This document shows positions 6,349-11,199 of a stretch of 11,199 nt of DNA, piece by piece. How positions within the stretch are numbered: position 1 is the first letter of the stretch; each line of letters begins with the position of its first letter. The notes below the pieces were generated by a model, which ran no database searches, was not told the DNA's origin, and saw only the letters and a list, made by a program, of their open reading frames with translations. This DNA comes from Acidobacteriota bacterium (lineage in GTDB: Bacteria > Acidobacteriota > Aminicenantia > Aminicenantales > Aminicenantaceae): the NCBI GenBank assembly GCA_030609975.1, contig JAUWSR010000099.1, positions 1-11,199 on the forward strand, read 5' to 3'. Both the position numbers and the translations under genes were made by a program.

Positions 6349-7746
6349 GTGAAATTCGAACTCCTCGACCTGCTGGCTCTCTATATCGGGCTGCTTGTGT
6401 TTTTGAGCTTCTGGCTTTCCCGGAAGGCCAAGAGCCTGGAGGACTTTTTTTTGGCCTCCCGCAACCTTCCCGCCGGTCTCGTATATTTTTCCTTGGCGGC
6501 TTCCTGGATCGGTGCCACCTCGGTTCTGGTTTCTGTTGATGAGGCTTATCACCGGGGGATAAGTTCAATTTGGGTCATGGGGGTTCCTGCTGTTTTAACC
6601 GCTCTCATCTTTGCTTTCGTGCTGGCGCGTCCTATCCGCCGTCTTCAGATCGTTTCACTGCCGGATCTGGTGGAGATGCGCTATGGAAAGGCGGTGCGAC
6701 ACCTGGCGGCGGTACTTATCGTTTGGTATATGATGGTGTTAGCGGCCTCGCAGATGGTAGCGATCGCCAGTTTCCTTAAAATGCTGCTGGGGGCCAGCTA
6801 TATCGAGGCTCTCTTGTTGGGAACGGCTGTGGTGTTGATCTATTCTGTTCTGGGAGGTTTTTTGTCGGTCGTGATCACAGATGCCTTCCAGTTTTTCCTG
6901 TTGGTTCTGGGTTTGATCGGGCTTTTATTTTTTCTCCTAGGAGAGGTGGCCATCCCGGATTTAGTTGGGATGACTTCTCAACTGGGAAAAGATGAATATT
7001 TTTCTCTTTTTTCCGACCTTGGAAGAAACCTGTTGATCGTCCTCTCCTTTGTCTGTGCCTGGACGATCTCTCCCATTGTCTGGCAGCGCATCCAAGCTGC
7101 CCGGGATGAAAAACAGGCAAGATCGGGGTTGTTTGCCTCGGCTGTAACATTTTTAGGAATGTATGGGGCCCTGGTTTTTATCGGGATTCTGACCGTGGGT
7201 GTTTACTCCTCGGGAACAGAAGAGATTCCGATCCTGTCTGAATTGATCCTTTCGCATACAGGCAAGATCCTGGGGATGGTGCTGTTTCTGGGGATTGTGG
7301 CAGCCATCATGTCGACAATGGACACGGCCATTAACACCGGGGCTTTGTCTTTAACTCGGGATATATACCAGCGGCTTCTGTTTCCAAAGAGGACGAAAGT
7401 ACCCGTTCTGGTTGGTCGGATCTCAACGGTCGTGGTTACACTCCTGGCGTTCCTGATCGCCACACGCCTGCAGAGTATCCTGCAGACTTTAGGTTTAGCC
7501 GCCGAGATCATGGCGGAAGGATTTTTTATCCCCGGTGTCGCCATGCTGTTTATGTCTCGGAAAGCCCCCAGGGCAGGTCTTTTTAGCGTGGTTTTGGGGG
7601 GAGGGTATGCGGTGTTTGCCTTCTTGAATGGAGTGGGTTTGCTGCACCTGGGCTGGCCGGCGTGGCCCTATTCTGTTCCCTATGGACTCCTGCTCAGCCT
7701 ACTGGGCTTTGTGGTCGGACTGTATCTTGATCGACAGAAACCCTAA
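6349..7746 (+). CDS. Sodium:solute symporter family transporter
   Basis: This is an inner-membrane protein of 465 residues from the SSS family (LeuT fold), which couples uptake of a small solute to sodium entry. About 12-13 hydrophobic helices are evident. Family segments are KSLEDFFLASRNLPAGLVYFSLAASWIGATS (28-58), the FLSVVITDAFQ segment (171-181), WTISPIVWQRIQAARDEKQAR (238-258) and the sodium-site helix MSTMDTAINTGALSLTRDIYQR (321-342), where Ser322/Thr323 occupy the usual sodium-binding Ser/Thr positions. The start is GTG at 6349; an ATG two bases earlier meets TGA at once. The substrate cannot be deduced, because this family includes transporters of sugars, proline, pantothenate and other solutes. 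The neighbouring genes give no metabolic clue. Confidence 0.93.
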   Translation: MKFELLDLLALYIGLLVFLSFWLSRKAKSLEDFFLASRNLPAGLVYFSLAASWIGATSVLVSVDEAYHRGISSIWVMGVPAVLTALIFAFVLARPIRRLQIVSLPDLVEMRYGKAVRHLAAVLIVWYMMVLAASQMVAIASFLKMLLGASYIEALLLGTAVVLIYSVLGGFLSVVITDAFQFFLLVLGLIGLLFFLLGEVAIPDLVGMTSQLGKDEYFSLFSDLGRNLLIVLSFVCAWTISPIVWQRIQAARDEKQARSGLFASAVTFLGMYGALVFIGILTVGVYSSGTEEIPILSELILSHTGKILGMVLFLGIVAAIMSTMDTAINTGALSLTRDIYQRLLFPKRTKVPVLVGRISTVVVTLLAFLIATRLQSILQTLGLAAEIMAEGFFIPGVAMLFMSRKAPRAGLFSVVLGGGYAVFAFLNGVGLLHLGWPAWPYSVPYGLLLSLLGFVVGLYLDRQKP

Positions 7747-7800
7747 ATTATTAGATAGATCGGCCTCTCAATCCACTTTACGACCGTCTGAGTTTTGTTT

Positions 7801-8472
7801 ATGATGGATGAGATGTCAAAATCCAAAGACTTGCAGGTAAAAATTTTAGGCGCCAGAGGCCGGAACCTTCTGCCTCTGTGGGTCAAAACATGTCCGCATA
7901 CAGTTCTGGGAGAAGAGAAGTACTCCCAATTACGCGCTCAGGGCAAACCTGTGGTGATCATTGTCTGGCACGGCCGGCTTTTTCTCATCCCATATTTTTT
8001 CCGCAATCGGGGCACTGTGGCATTTATCAGTCCCAGCCAGGATGGAGACATCCTGGTGAGCATTGGAAAGCGTTGGGGATACAAGATATTGCGGGGTTCG
8101 AGCTCGCATTCAGTGGCTAAATCCTGGGTAAAAATGCTGCGAGAGCTCAAGCAGGGCGGTGAGGTCATCATGGTTCCGGATGGCCCCAAAGGTCCAGACC
8201 GAAAGTTCAAACCCGGCGCCATAAAGCTGGCCCAGTCGTCCGGAGCCAGCATTGTTCCTTTCTCTTATTCTTGCTCTCGCAAAAAGTATGCTAAGAGCTG
8301 GGATCGCTTCCTGTGGTTTGTGCCCTTTAGCAAGGTGGTGGCGGTCTACGGAGAACCCATCGATGTGCCTCCTGATCTTTCTGATGAACAATTTGAAGAT
8401 ATGCGCAAACATCTCGAGAAAGTATTGACCGCCCTCGACGAAAACGCCGACAGCTATTTTGACAAAAACTGA
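7801..8472 (+). CDS. DUF374 lysophospholipid acyltransferase family protein
   Basis: A DUF374 protein of about 223 residues, related to the LPLAT acyltransferases of lipid A and phospholipid synthesis; family members act at the cytoplasmic membrane. Conserved blocks in order are VIIVWHGRLFLIP (52-64, with the catalytic-type His57), FISPSQDGDILVSIGKRWG (75-93, including Asp81/Asp83), LRGSSSHSVAKSW (97-109), EVIMVPDGPKGPDRKFKPGAIKLAQSSGASIVPFSY (121-156) and a late VYGEPIDVP. The start is uncertain: ATG at 7801, 7804 or 7813 or TTG at 7795 are all in frame and none has a strong ribosome site. Only 54 bases separate it from the symporter, so it may be cotranscribed. The acyl acceptor is unknown. 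Confidence 0.9.
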   Translation: MMDEMSKSKDLQVKILGARGRNLLPLWVKTCPHTVLGEEKYSQLRAQGKPVVIIVWHGRLFLIPYFFRNRGTVAFISPSQDGDILVSIGKRWGYKILRGSSSHSVAKSWVKMLRELKQGGEVIMVPDGPKGPDRKFKPGAIKLAQSSGASIVPFSYSCSRKKYAKSWDRFLWFVPFSKVVAVYGEPIDVPPDLSDEQFEDMRKHLEKVLTALDENADSYFDKN

Positions 8473-8514
8473 AAAACTGGATTTATGGGATGAAAAAGCT
8501 GGCTTAGTAACGAG

Positions 8515-8566
8515 TTGAGATTAAAAGACTTTTTATGATATATATATATATACAAACTTGAAGGAG
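8515..8566 (+). promoter_or_regulatory. Candidate promoter and ribosome site of the TPR-protein gene
   Basis: TTGAGA at 8515-8520, an 18-bp spacer and TATATA at 8539-8544 with a preceding TG (extended -10) fit a housekeeping promoter. AAGGAG at 8561-8566 lies six bases before the ATG at 8573. The -10 box is the first part of the TA tract. Confidence 0.5.
8539..8552. repeat. (TA)7 dinucleotide tract
   Basis: Seven uninterrupted TA units overlap the proposed -10 element and early leader of the TPR-protein gene. Slipped-strand changes in such a tract could alter the transcription start or leader length. Confidence 0.9.
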
Positions 8567-8572
8567 AGGGAC

Positions 8573-9322
8573 ATGAAACTAAAGATCTCATTTTTTGCTT
8601 TGATAATTTTCTGTTTTGCACTGAGCGCGTTCGGCCAGACCGTGGATGATTTGATCAAACAGGCGGATGGACTTTATGCCGACATGCAGGACATGGATAC
8701 CGCCAAAGAAGCGTTGGCGCTCTACCGTAAGGCTCTGCTTGAAGCCGATAACAAGTACGAGGCCTATTGGAAGGTCGCTCGCATGCTCTATTATGTAGGT
8801 GCCCACACCGAAGACAAAAAGACAAAGAAGAACACCTTCAGTCAAGGTGTTTATCATGCCGAAAAAGCTGTAGCTTTAGAAGCCGAAAAACCGGATGCTT
8901 ACTATTGGCGCGGCGTCAACAACGGCAAATACGGCGAGACCCGCGGCGTCCTGAAAAGCTTGTCTTTGGTAAAACCTATCAAAGCGGACATGAACAAAGT
9001 CATCGAATTGGATAGAAATTATGAAGATGGCGGGGCTGACCGTGTCTTGGGGCGAGTCTTTTTTAAGGTTCCAGGTTTTGCCGGCGGCAGCAAAGATAAG
9101 TCGCTCGAGCATCTACAAAAATCCAAGGAACTTGGCCCTGACGATGCTTTAACCCGGGTTTATCTGGCTGAGACTCTGCTGGGCATGAAAAATGTGGACG
9201 AAGCCAAAGCCGAATTGGATTATGTCTTGGCCCTGGATGATGATCCTCGCTGGGTCATGGACATTGCCAACAGCAAAGCCGAGGCCACGGCACTGCTCAA
9301 AGACAAAAAATTCAAAAAGTGA
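8573..9322 (+). CDS. TatT-like periplasmic TPR protein (TRAP transporter-associated family)
   Basis: The protein has 249 residues. Residues 1-21 are a signal peptide (hydrophobic IIFCFALSAFG, cleavage probably before QTVDD). The remainder is helical with TPR-like pairs at about residues 25-60, 62-105, 106-150 and 175-220. The central stretch YYWRGVNNGKYGETRGVLKSLSLVKPIKADM followed by GGADRVLGRVFFKVPGFAGGSKDKSLEHLQKS (110-184) matches the pattern of the TatT family, described in Treponema as a trimeric TPR partner of a TRAP solute-binding protein. The ATG at 8573 has AAGGAG upstream; an in-frame TTG at 8558 is rejected. No TRAP DctP/Q/M genes are present here, so any transporter partner is elsewhere, or the protein has another role. 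Confidence 0.82.
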   Translation: MKLKISFFALIIFCFALSAFGQTVDDLIKQADGLYADMQDMDTAKEALALYRKALLEADNKYEAYWKVARMLYYVGAHTEDKKTKKNTFSQGVYHAEKAVALEAEKPDAYYWRGVNNGKYGETRGVLKSLSLVKPIKADMNKVIELDRNYEDGGADRVLGRVFFKVPGFAGGSKDKSLEHLQKSKELGPDDALTRVYLAETLLGMKNVDEAKAELDYVLALDDDPRWVMDIANSKAEATALLKDKKFKK

Positions 9323-9362
9323 GCTATACTCCTTAGGTCAACTCTTTCCTCAAGTCATCTGA

Positions 9363-9386
9363 GATGAGACAATTAGATCTCTTTTT
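9363..9386 (+). terminator. Weak terminator-like hairpin after the TPR-protein gene
   Basis: GAGAT at 9361-9365 can pair with ATCTC at 9377-9381, followed by a T6 run. The stem is short and AT-rich, so efficiency would be low. It overlaps the end of the opposing toxin pseudogene. Confidence 0.25.
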
Positions 9387-9633
9387 TGTAAATGTCCCGC
9401 CTATGCCCAATCCTGAGTATCCGGATATCTGATTCTACGATAGCATAAATAATTCGATAGTTCCCAACACGGTATTTTCGCAATCCGGCATATTACCCCT
9501 TTAAAACCGGAGAAGAGCTAGCCTTCTCAGACAAGTCTTTCTCGATTCCATTCAGAATCCGGCTAGCTTCTTTTTTGTCTAGCTTGGACAGATCTCTTGC
9601 TACCGATTTCTTGTATACAATGTTATAAGCCAA
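9373..9633 (-). pseudogene. RelE/ParE-type toxin interrupted by one in-frame TAA
   Basis: Reading from TTG at 9633, codons 1-46 begin MAYNIVYKKSVARDLSKLDKKE and end SSSPVLKG. They are followed by TAA (9495-9493), and the same frame then continues without shift for 39 codons, YAGLRKYRVGNYRIIYAIVESD and on to RIGHRRDIYKKEI, to a second TAA at 9375-9373. The combined 86-codon product has the length and motifs of RelE-like mRNA interferases (LRKYRVGNYRIIY and IGHRRDIYK at the end carry the usual Arg and Tyr). GAGGA upstream of the TTG and an 11-base overlap with the antitoxin are normal for such modules. A single GAA-to-TAA type change would explain the break. The toxin is probably inactive unless the codon is read through. 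Confidence 0.85.
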
Positions 9634-9841
9634 GTTTTTTCCTCAGCTCTTTCCCGGAAATCAATTCATCAGTGCTATCATGCAAACGATCAAGGGCTAT
9701 TTGAAGGTCTGCATATTCTTCAATGTATGATTCAAGTGCTTTTTGAACAATATAAGATCTGGGCCTGTCTGTTTCCCTTGCAATCCCATCGAGTTGATGA
9801 GCAAGGTTTTCTGGAATTCTTATTGATATCGACGTGCTCAC
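9623..9841 (-). CDS. Ribbon-helix-helix (CopG/RelB-like) antitoxin
   Basis: The protein has 72 residues. The N-terminus STSISIRIPENLAHQLDGIARETDRPRSYIVQKALESYIEEY is a ribbon-helix-helix DNA-binding domain: a beta strand with alternating residues, then two helices. The C-terminal tail (about 45-72, DRLHDSTDELISGKELRKKLGL) would wrap the toxin. The start is GTG at 9841, with a perfect AAGGAGGT ribosome site at 9854-9847. It is the first gene of the module and the broken toxin follows with overlap. In this family the antitoxin usually represses its own promoter, and an inverted repeat lies between the proposed -35 and -10 elements. Confidence 0.92.
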   Translation of the reverse strand: MSTSISIRIPENLAHQLDGIARETDRPRSYIVQKALESYIEEYADLQIALDRLHDSTDELISGKELRKKLGL

Positions 9842-9870
9842 ACTGCACCTCCTTGAAATGCTTGTATTAT

Positions 9871-9899
9871 ATTGTATGCACTAATTACAGTGCATGCAA
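9871..9899 (-). promoter_or_regulatory. Antitoxin promoter with internal operator palindrome
   Basis: On the - strand TTGCAT (9899-9894), a 17-bp spacer and TACAAT (9876-9871) form a promoter about 30 bases before the GTG. Overlapping these elements and filling the spacer is a 7-bp perfect inverted repeat ATGCACT/AGTGCAT (9876-9882 and 9889-9895) with a 6-base centre. This is the expected position for an autorepressor site. Confidence 0.6.
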
Positions 9900-9990
9900 G
9901 TGAATTCTTTAAGTAAAACTGACGCTTGAACTGTGCTGCGCAGCTTCTTTGCGTCGCACCAGAATAAGAATTAATAAGAATAAGAAAGTG

Positions 9991-10031
9991 GCTCAGTTTT
10001 CACGACCGAAAATTGCTCATTTTAAACGACC
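9991..10031. mobile_element. Possible remnant end of an IS21-family element
   Basis: Two imperfect direct repeats, GCTCAGTTTTCACGACC (9991-10007) and GCTCATTTTAAACGACC (10015-10031), match at 14 of 17 bases with a 24-bp period and are followed by TTGACA at 10033-10038. Multiple terminal repeats of this kind, beginning TGGCTCA, are known at IS21-type ends. No istA or istB coding sequence is present, so this would be an isolated remnant. The identification is from memory of pattern only. Confidence 0.35.
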
Positions 10032-10036
10032 ATTGA

Positions 10037-10058
10037 CAGCCCTCTGTGGCTGCTTTTT
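10037..10058 (+). terminator. Terminator-like hairpin
   Basis: CAGCC (10037-10041), loop CTCTGT, GGCTG (10048-10052), then C and TTTTT. The stem is GC-rich but only 5 bp. No + strand gene lies close upstream, so it may belong to the mobile-element remnant. Confidence 0.3.
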
Positions 10059-10280
10059 GTCGAATCGAGGGCCGAGTCTATCTCAAACGGGATGATTTGG
10101 TGGTTTTGTTTGATTTGTACTTTTTTTGAGTCGTTGACCTTGTCGTTCCGGGTGTGATACTCATATTTCAGGAAGTCAATCCAATGAATACTGGGCAAGG
10201 AACAGCGCCTGGTTCATTCTGGGGGCGTTACAGATTGAGAAAGCCCTCCGAAAATTAAGGACTGGATTTCTATATAGCCC

Positions 10281-10315
10281 TTGACAAATCAGTGTTTAGC
10301 AGCTATACTCTAAGC
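10281..10315 (+). promoter_or_regulatory. marR promoter, consensus-quality, leaderless layout
   Basis: TTGACA (10281-10286), a 17-bp spacer and TATACT (10304-10309) are a near-perfect housekeeping promoter. The ATG at 10316 is six bases after the -10 box, where transcription would start, so the mRNA probably has no leader. The spacer holds AATCAGTGTTTAGCA (10287-10301), which recurs downstream of marR. A repressor bound there would block polymerase. Confidence 0.75.
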
Positions 10316-10768
10316 ATGACCTTTGAAAACAGAGAGCTGATCGAACAAATATTTTTGTTCATCAATAAAATTATCTTTCTGGAAAAAAGGAATATATTCC
10401 AATTGAGAGGAGCTAAGCTCTACCCCTCGGAAATTCACCTGATCATGTTTATTAACAAAGACCGTGATTCCAATGCCACCCGGATGGCAGAAAAGTTAGG
10501 GTTGACCAAGGGTGCCGTTTCACAAACACTGACCCGTCTCGACAAAAAAGGCATTGTAAGGAAGACAAAAGATCCCTTCAACAAAAATGAACTGACAGTG
10601 TCATTTACGCCTTTTGGTAAAGAGGTGATCGAAGCCTATCTAAAAACACTAAAGGGCATACATGAACAGTTTGACCGATACCTCTCCAGCTTGAGAGAAG
10701 AAGAGCGAGCAGTCATAAAAAAGTTTATTGGGCATATTGAGATCATGATAGACAGTCTTAGTCCATAA
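10316..10768 (+). CDS. MarR-family winged-helix transcriptional regulator
   Basis: The protein has 150 residues. The core is a winged helix: LYPSEIHLIMFINKDRDSNATRMAEKLGLTKGAVSQTLTRLDKKGIVRKTKDPFNKNELTVSFTPFGKEV (about 35-104). The recognition helix is near 64-79 (TKGAVSQTLTRLDKKG), and the wing near 82-98 contains the Asp-Pro-x-x-Lys/Arg-type DPFNKNE signature. Flanking helices at both ends should form the dimer interface. The start is set at ATG 10316; the upstream in-frame GTG at 10292 lies inside the promoter spacer and is unlikely. The ligand is unknown. The shared motif in its own promoter and in the gap before the next gene suggests autorepression and control of the SRPBCC gene. Confidence 0.93.
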   Translation: MTFENRELIEQIFLFINKIIFLEKRNIFQLRGAKLYPSEIHLIMFINKDRDSNATRMAEKLGLTKGAVSQTLTRLDKKGIVRKTKDPFNKNELTVSFTPFGKEVIEAYLKTLKGIHEQFDRYLSSLREEERAVIKKFIGHIEIMIDSLSP

Positions 10769-10777
10769 AAAATTTTT

Positions 10778-10804
10778 AATCAGTGTTAAGCACATAAACA
10801 CTGA
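10778..10804. promoter_or_regulatory. Candidate MarR operator before the SRPBCC gene
   Basis: TCAGTGTT (10780-10787) and AACACTGA (10797-10804) form an 8-bp perfect inverted repeat with a 9-base centre. AATCAGTGTTAAGCA (10778-10792) matches the marR promoter motif at 14 of 15 bases. This is a fitting binding site for a dimeric winged-helix regulator. No clear -35/-10 pair was assigned for the downstream gene. Confidence 0.55.
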
Positions 10805-10856
10805 GGAATATCAATATATGGGACATGAATAGGATCGAGAAAGGGAGCACCAAAAA

Positions 10857-11199
10857 ATGGATACGAAAAAATCGGAAAAACTGGTTAAGAAGTATTTTGA
10901 TCAGAAAATCAAATACCAGAGAAAGGTTTATACATTTGCTGTAGATGTCAAGACAAGTGTCAAAGATTTTTTTCCTCTATTATGTCCATCGCGAGAAGCG
11001 GATTGGATTCCCGGCTGGGACTGCGACCTTATCTATACCAGCGACGGATATGCAGAAGATAAATGTGTTTTTACTACCGATGCCTCCAATGCGGTCGGGG
11101 AAGGAATCTGGACTTTTACGGAATTCAAACAAAATGAATTTATAGCTTTTGTCAGATTTCAGGAAGATATCTTGACCCACTGCAAGATTACAGTGTCAG
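10857..11199 (+). CDS. SRPBCC-fold (START/Bet v1-like) protein, 3' end outside window
   Basis: The frame opens at ATG 10857 and is still open at the last base after 114 codons. The ribosome site AAGGGAG lies at 10841-10847. The product begins MDTKKSEKLVKKYFDQK, followed by RKVYTFAVDVKTSVKDFFPLLCPSREADWIPGWDCDLIYTSDGYAEDKCVFTTD and then alternating strands (EGIWTFTEFKQNEFIAFVRF). The LCPSREADWIPGWDCDLIY block is typical of a group of small single-domain SRPBCC proteins with a hydrophobic ligand cavity. The function of this group is not established. It lies 88 bases after marR on the same strand and may be its regulated target or the source of its ligand specificity. Confidence 0.8.
   Translation, partial: MDTKKSEKLVKKYFDQKIKYQRKVYTFAVDVKTSVKDFFPLLCPSREADWIPGWDCDLIYTSDGYAEDKCVFTTDASNAVGEGIWTFTEFKQNEFIAFVRFQEDILTHCKITVS

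Larger units (their letters stand above)
9842..10280. other. Gene-poor gap between antitoxin and marR
   Basis: Apart from the antitoxin promoter, the stretch has no convincing gene. It contains the 10-bp palindrome GCTGCGCAGC near 9940, AATAAGAA-type AT-rich repeats around 9962-9988, a pair of 17-base direct repeats resembling an IS21-type end, and a short hairpin with T5. A - strand open frame ending at 10022 has no start codon with a ribosome site and no recognisable family. The region looks like decayed mobile-element DNA. Confidence 0.5.

Noticed and set aside
6281..6568. In-frame upstream extension of the lolA-like gene
   Set aside because: The signal peptide begins at the ATG at 6280, and the extension is basic low-complexity sequence antisense to the symporter gene.
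8510..8522. 13-base match ACGAGTTGAGATT shared with the reverse complement of 5609-5621
   Set aside because: In an 11-kb window compared on both strands, one or two exact 13-base matches are expected by chance.
9962..9988. AATAAGAA-type repeats considered as a CRISPR or iteron array
   Set aside because: Units are too short, irregular and AT-rich, with no spacers, cas genes or replication gene nearby.
10022..10215. - strand open frame running into the IS21-like repeats, considered as a transposase C-terminus
   Set aside because: It has no start codon with a ribosome site, and its translation lacks recognisable IstA or IstB motifs.
10945..11145. 66-codon + strand open frame near the window end
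   Set aside because: It is an out-of-frame shadow of the SRPBCC gene that starts at 10857 and runs off the window.

Overview
The window looks like chromosomal DNA from a Gram-negative-type (diderm) bacterium of moderate GC content. It carries a LolA-like lipoprotein carrier, a DUF374 acyltransferase of the lipid A/phospholipid type, a TRAP-associated TPR protein and an ECF sigma/anti-sigma pair. The gene content and the TatT-like TPR protein would fit Acidobacteriota or a related deep lineage such as Aminicenantes. That placement is an inference from style, not a demonstrated assignment.

Bases 1-3243 (+ strand) hold a classic translation operon: rpsI (5' end outside the window), rpsB, tsf, pyrH and frr, closely packed with gaps of 4-18 bases. 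S2 carries a long Pro/Glu/Lys-rich tail and EF-Ts is the short form. A convergent three-gene operon on the - strand (5292 down to 3240) meets frr at a shared CTAG palindrome that holds the stop codons of both operons. It encodes an ECF sigma factor, a zinc-binding anti-sigma factor with two membrane segments, and a membrane protein with a bactofilin-like beta-repeat ectodomain. The three genes overlap at their junctions, which suggests a membrane or envelope stress circuit with its own effector.

The intergenic stretch 5293-5653 is not empty. Reading the - strand it holds two predicted RNA hairpins, a Shine-Dalgarno sequence, a 13-codon mini-ORF and a 14-bp perfect inverted repeat. Next come a divergent pair, lolA-like (-) and a sodium:solute symporter (+), whose promoter -10 boxes both lie six bases from the start codon. 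They are followed by a DUF374 acyltransferase and a TatT-like TPR lipoprotein-type or periplasmic protein.

Bases 9373-9841 (- strand) are a RelE/ParE-type toxin-antitoxin module with an intact ribbon-helix-helix antitoxin and a toxin interrupted by a single in-frame TAA. The 474 bases between it and the next gene hold the antitoxin promoter and operator and what may be a decayed end of an IS21-type element. The window closes with a MarR-family regulator, apparently transcribed without a leader, and the start of an SRPBCC-fold protein. A 15-base motif in the marR promoter recurs in the marR-SRPBCC gap as half of an inverted repeat, suggesting that MarR controls itself and its neighbour.

No tRNA, rRNA or CRISPR array was seen. 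The most interesting unexplained item is the structured element at 5395-5592. The best-supported regulatory observation is the repeated leaderless promoter layout.
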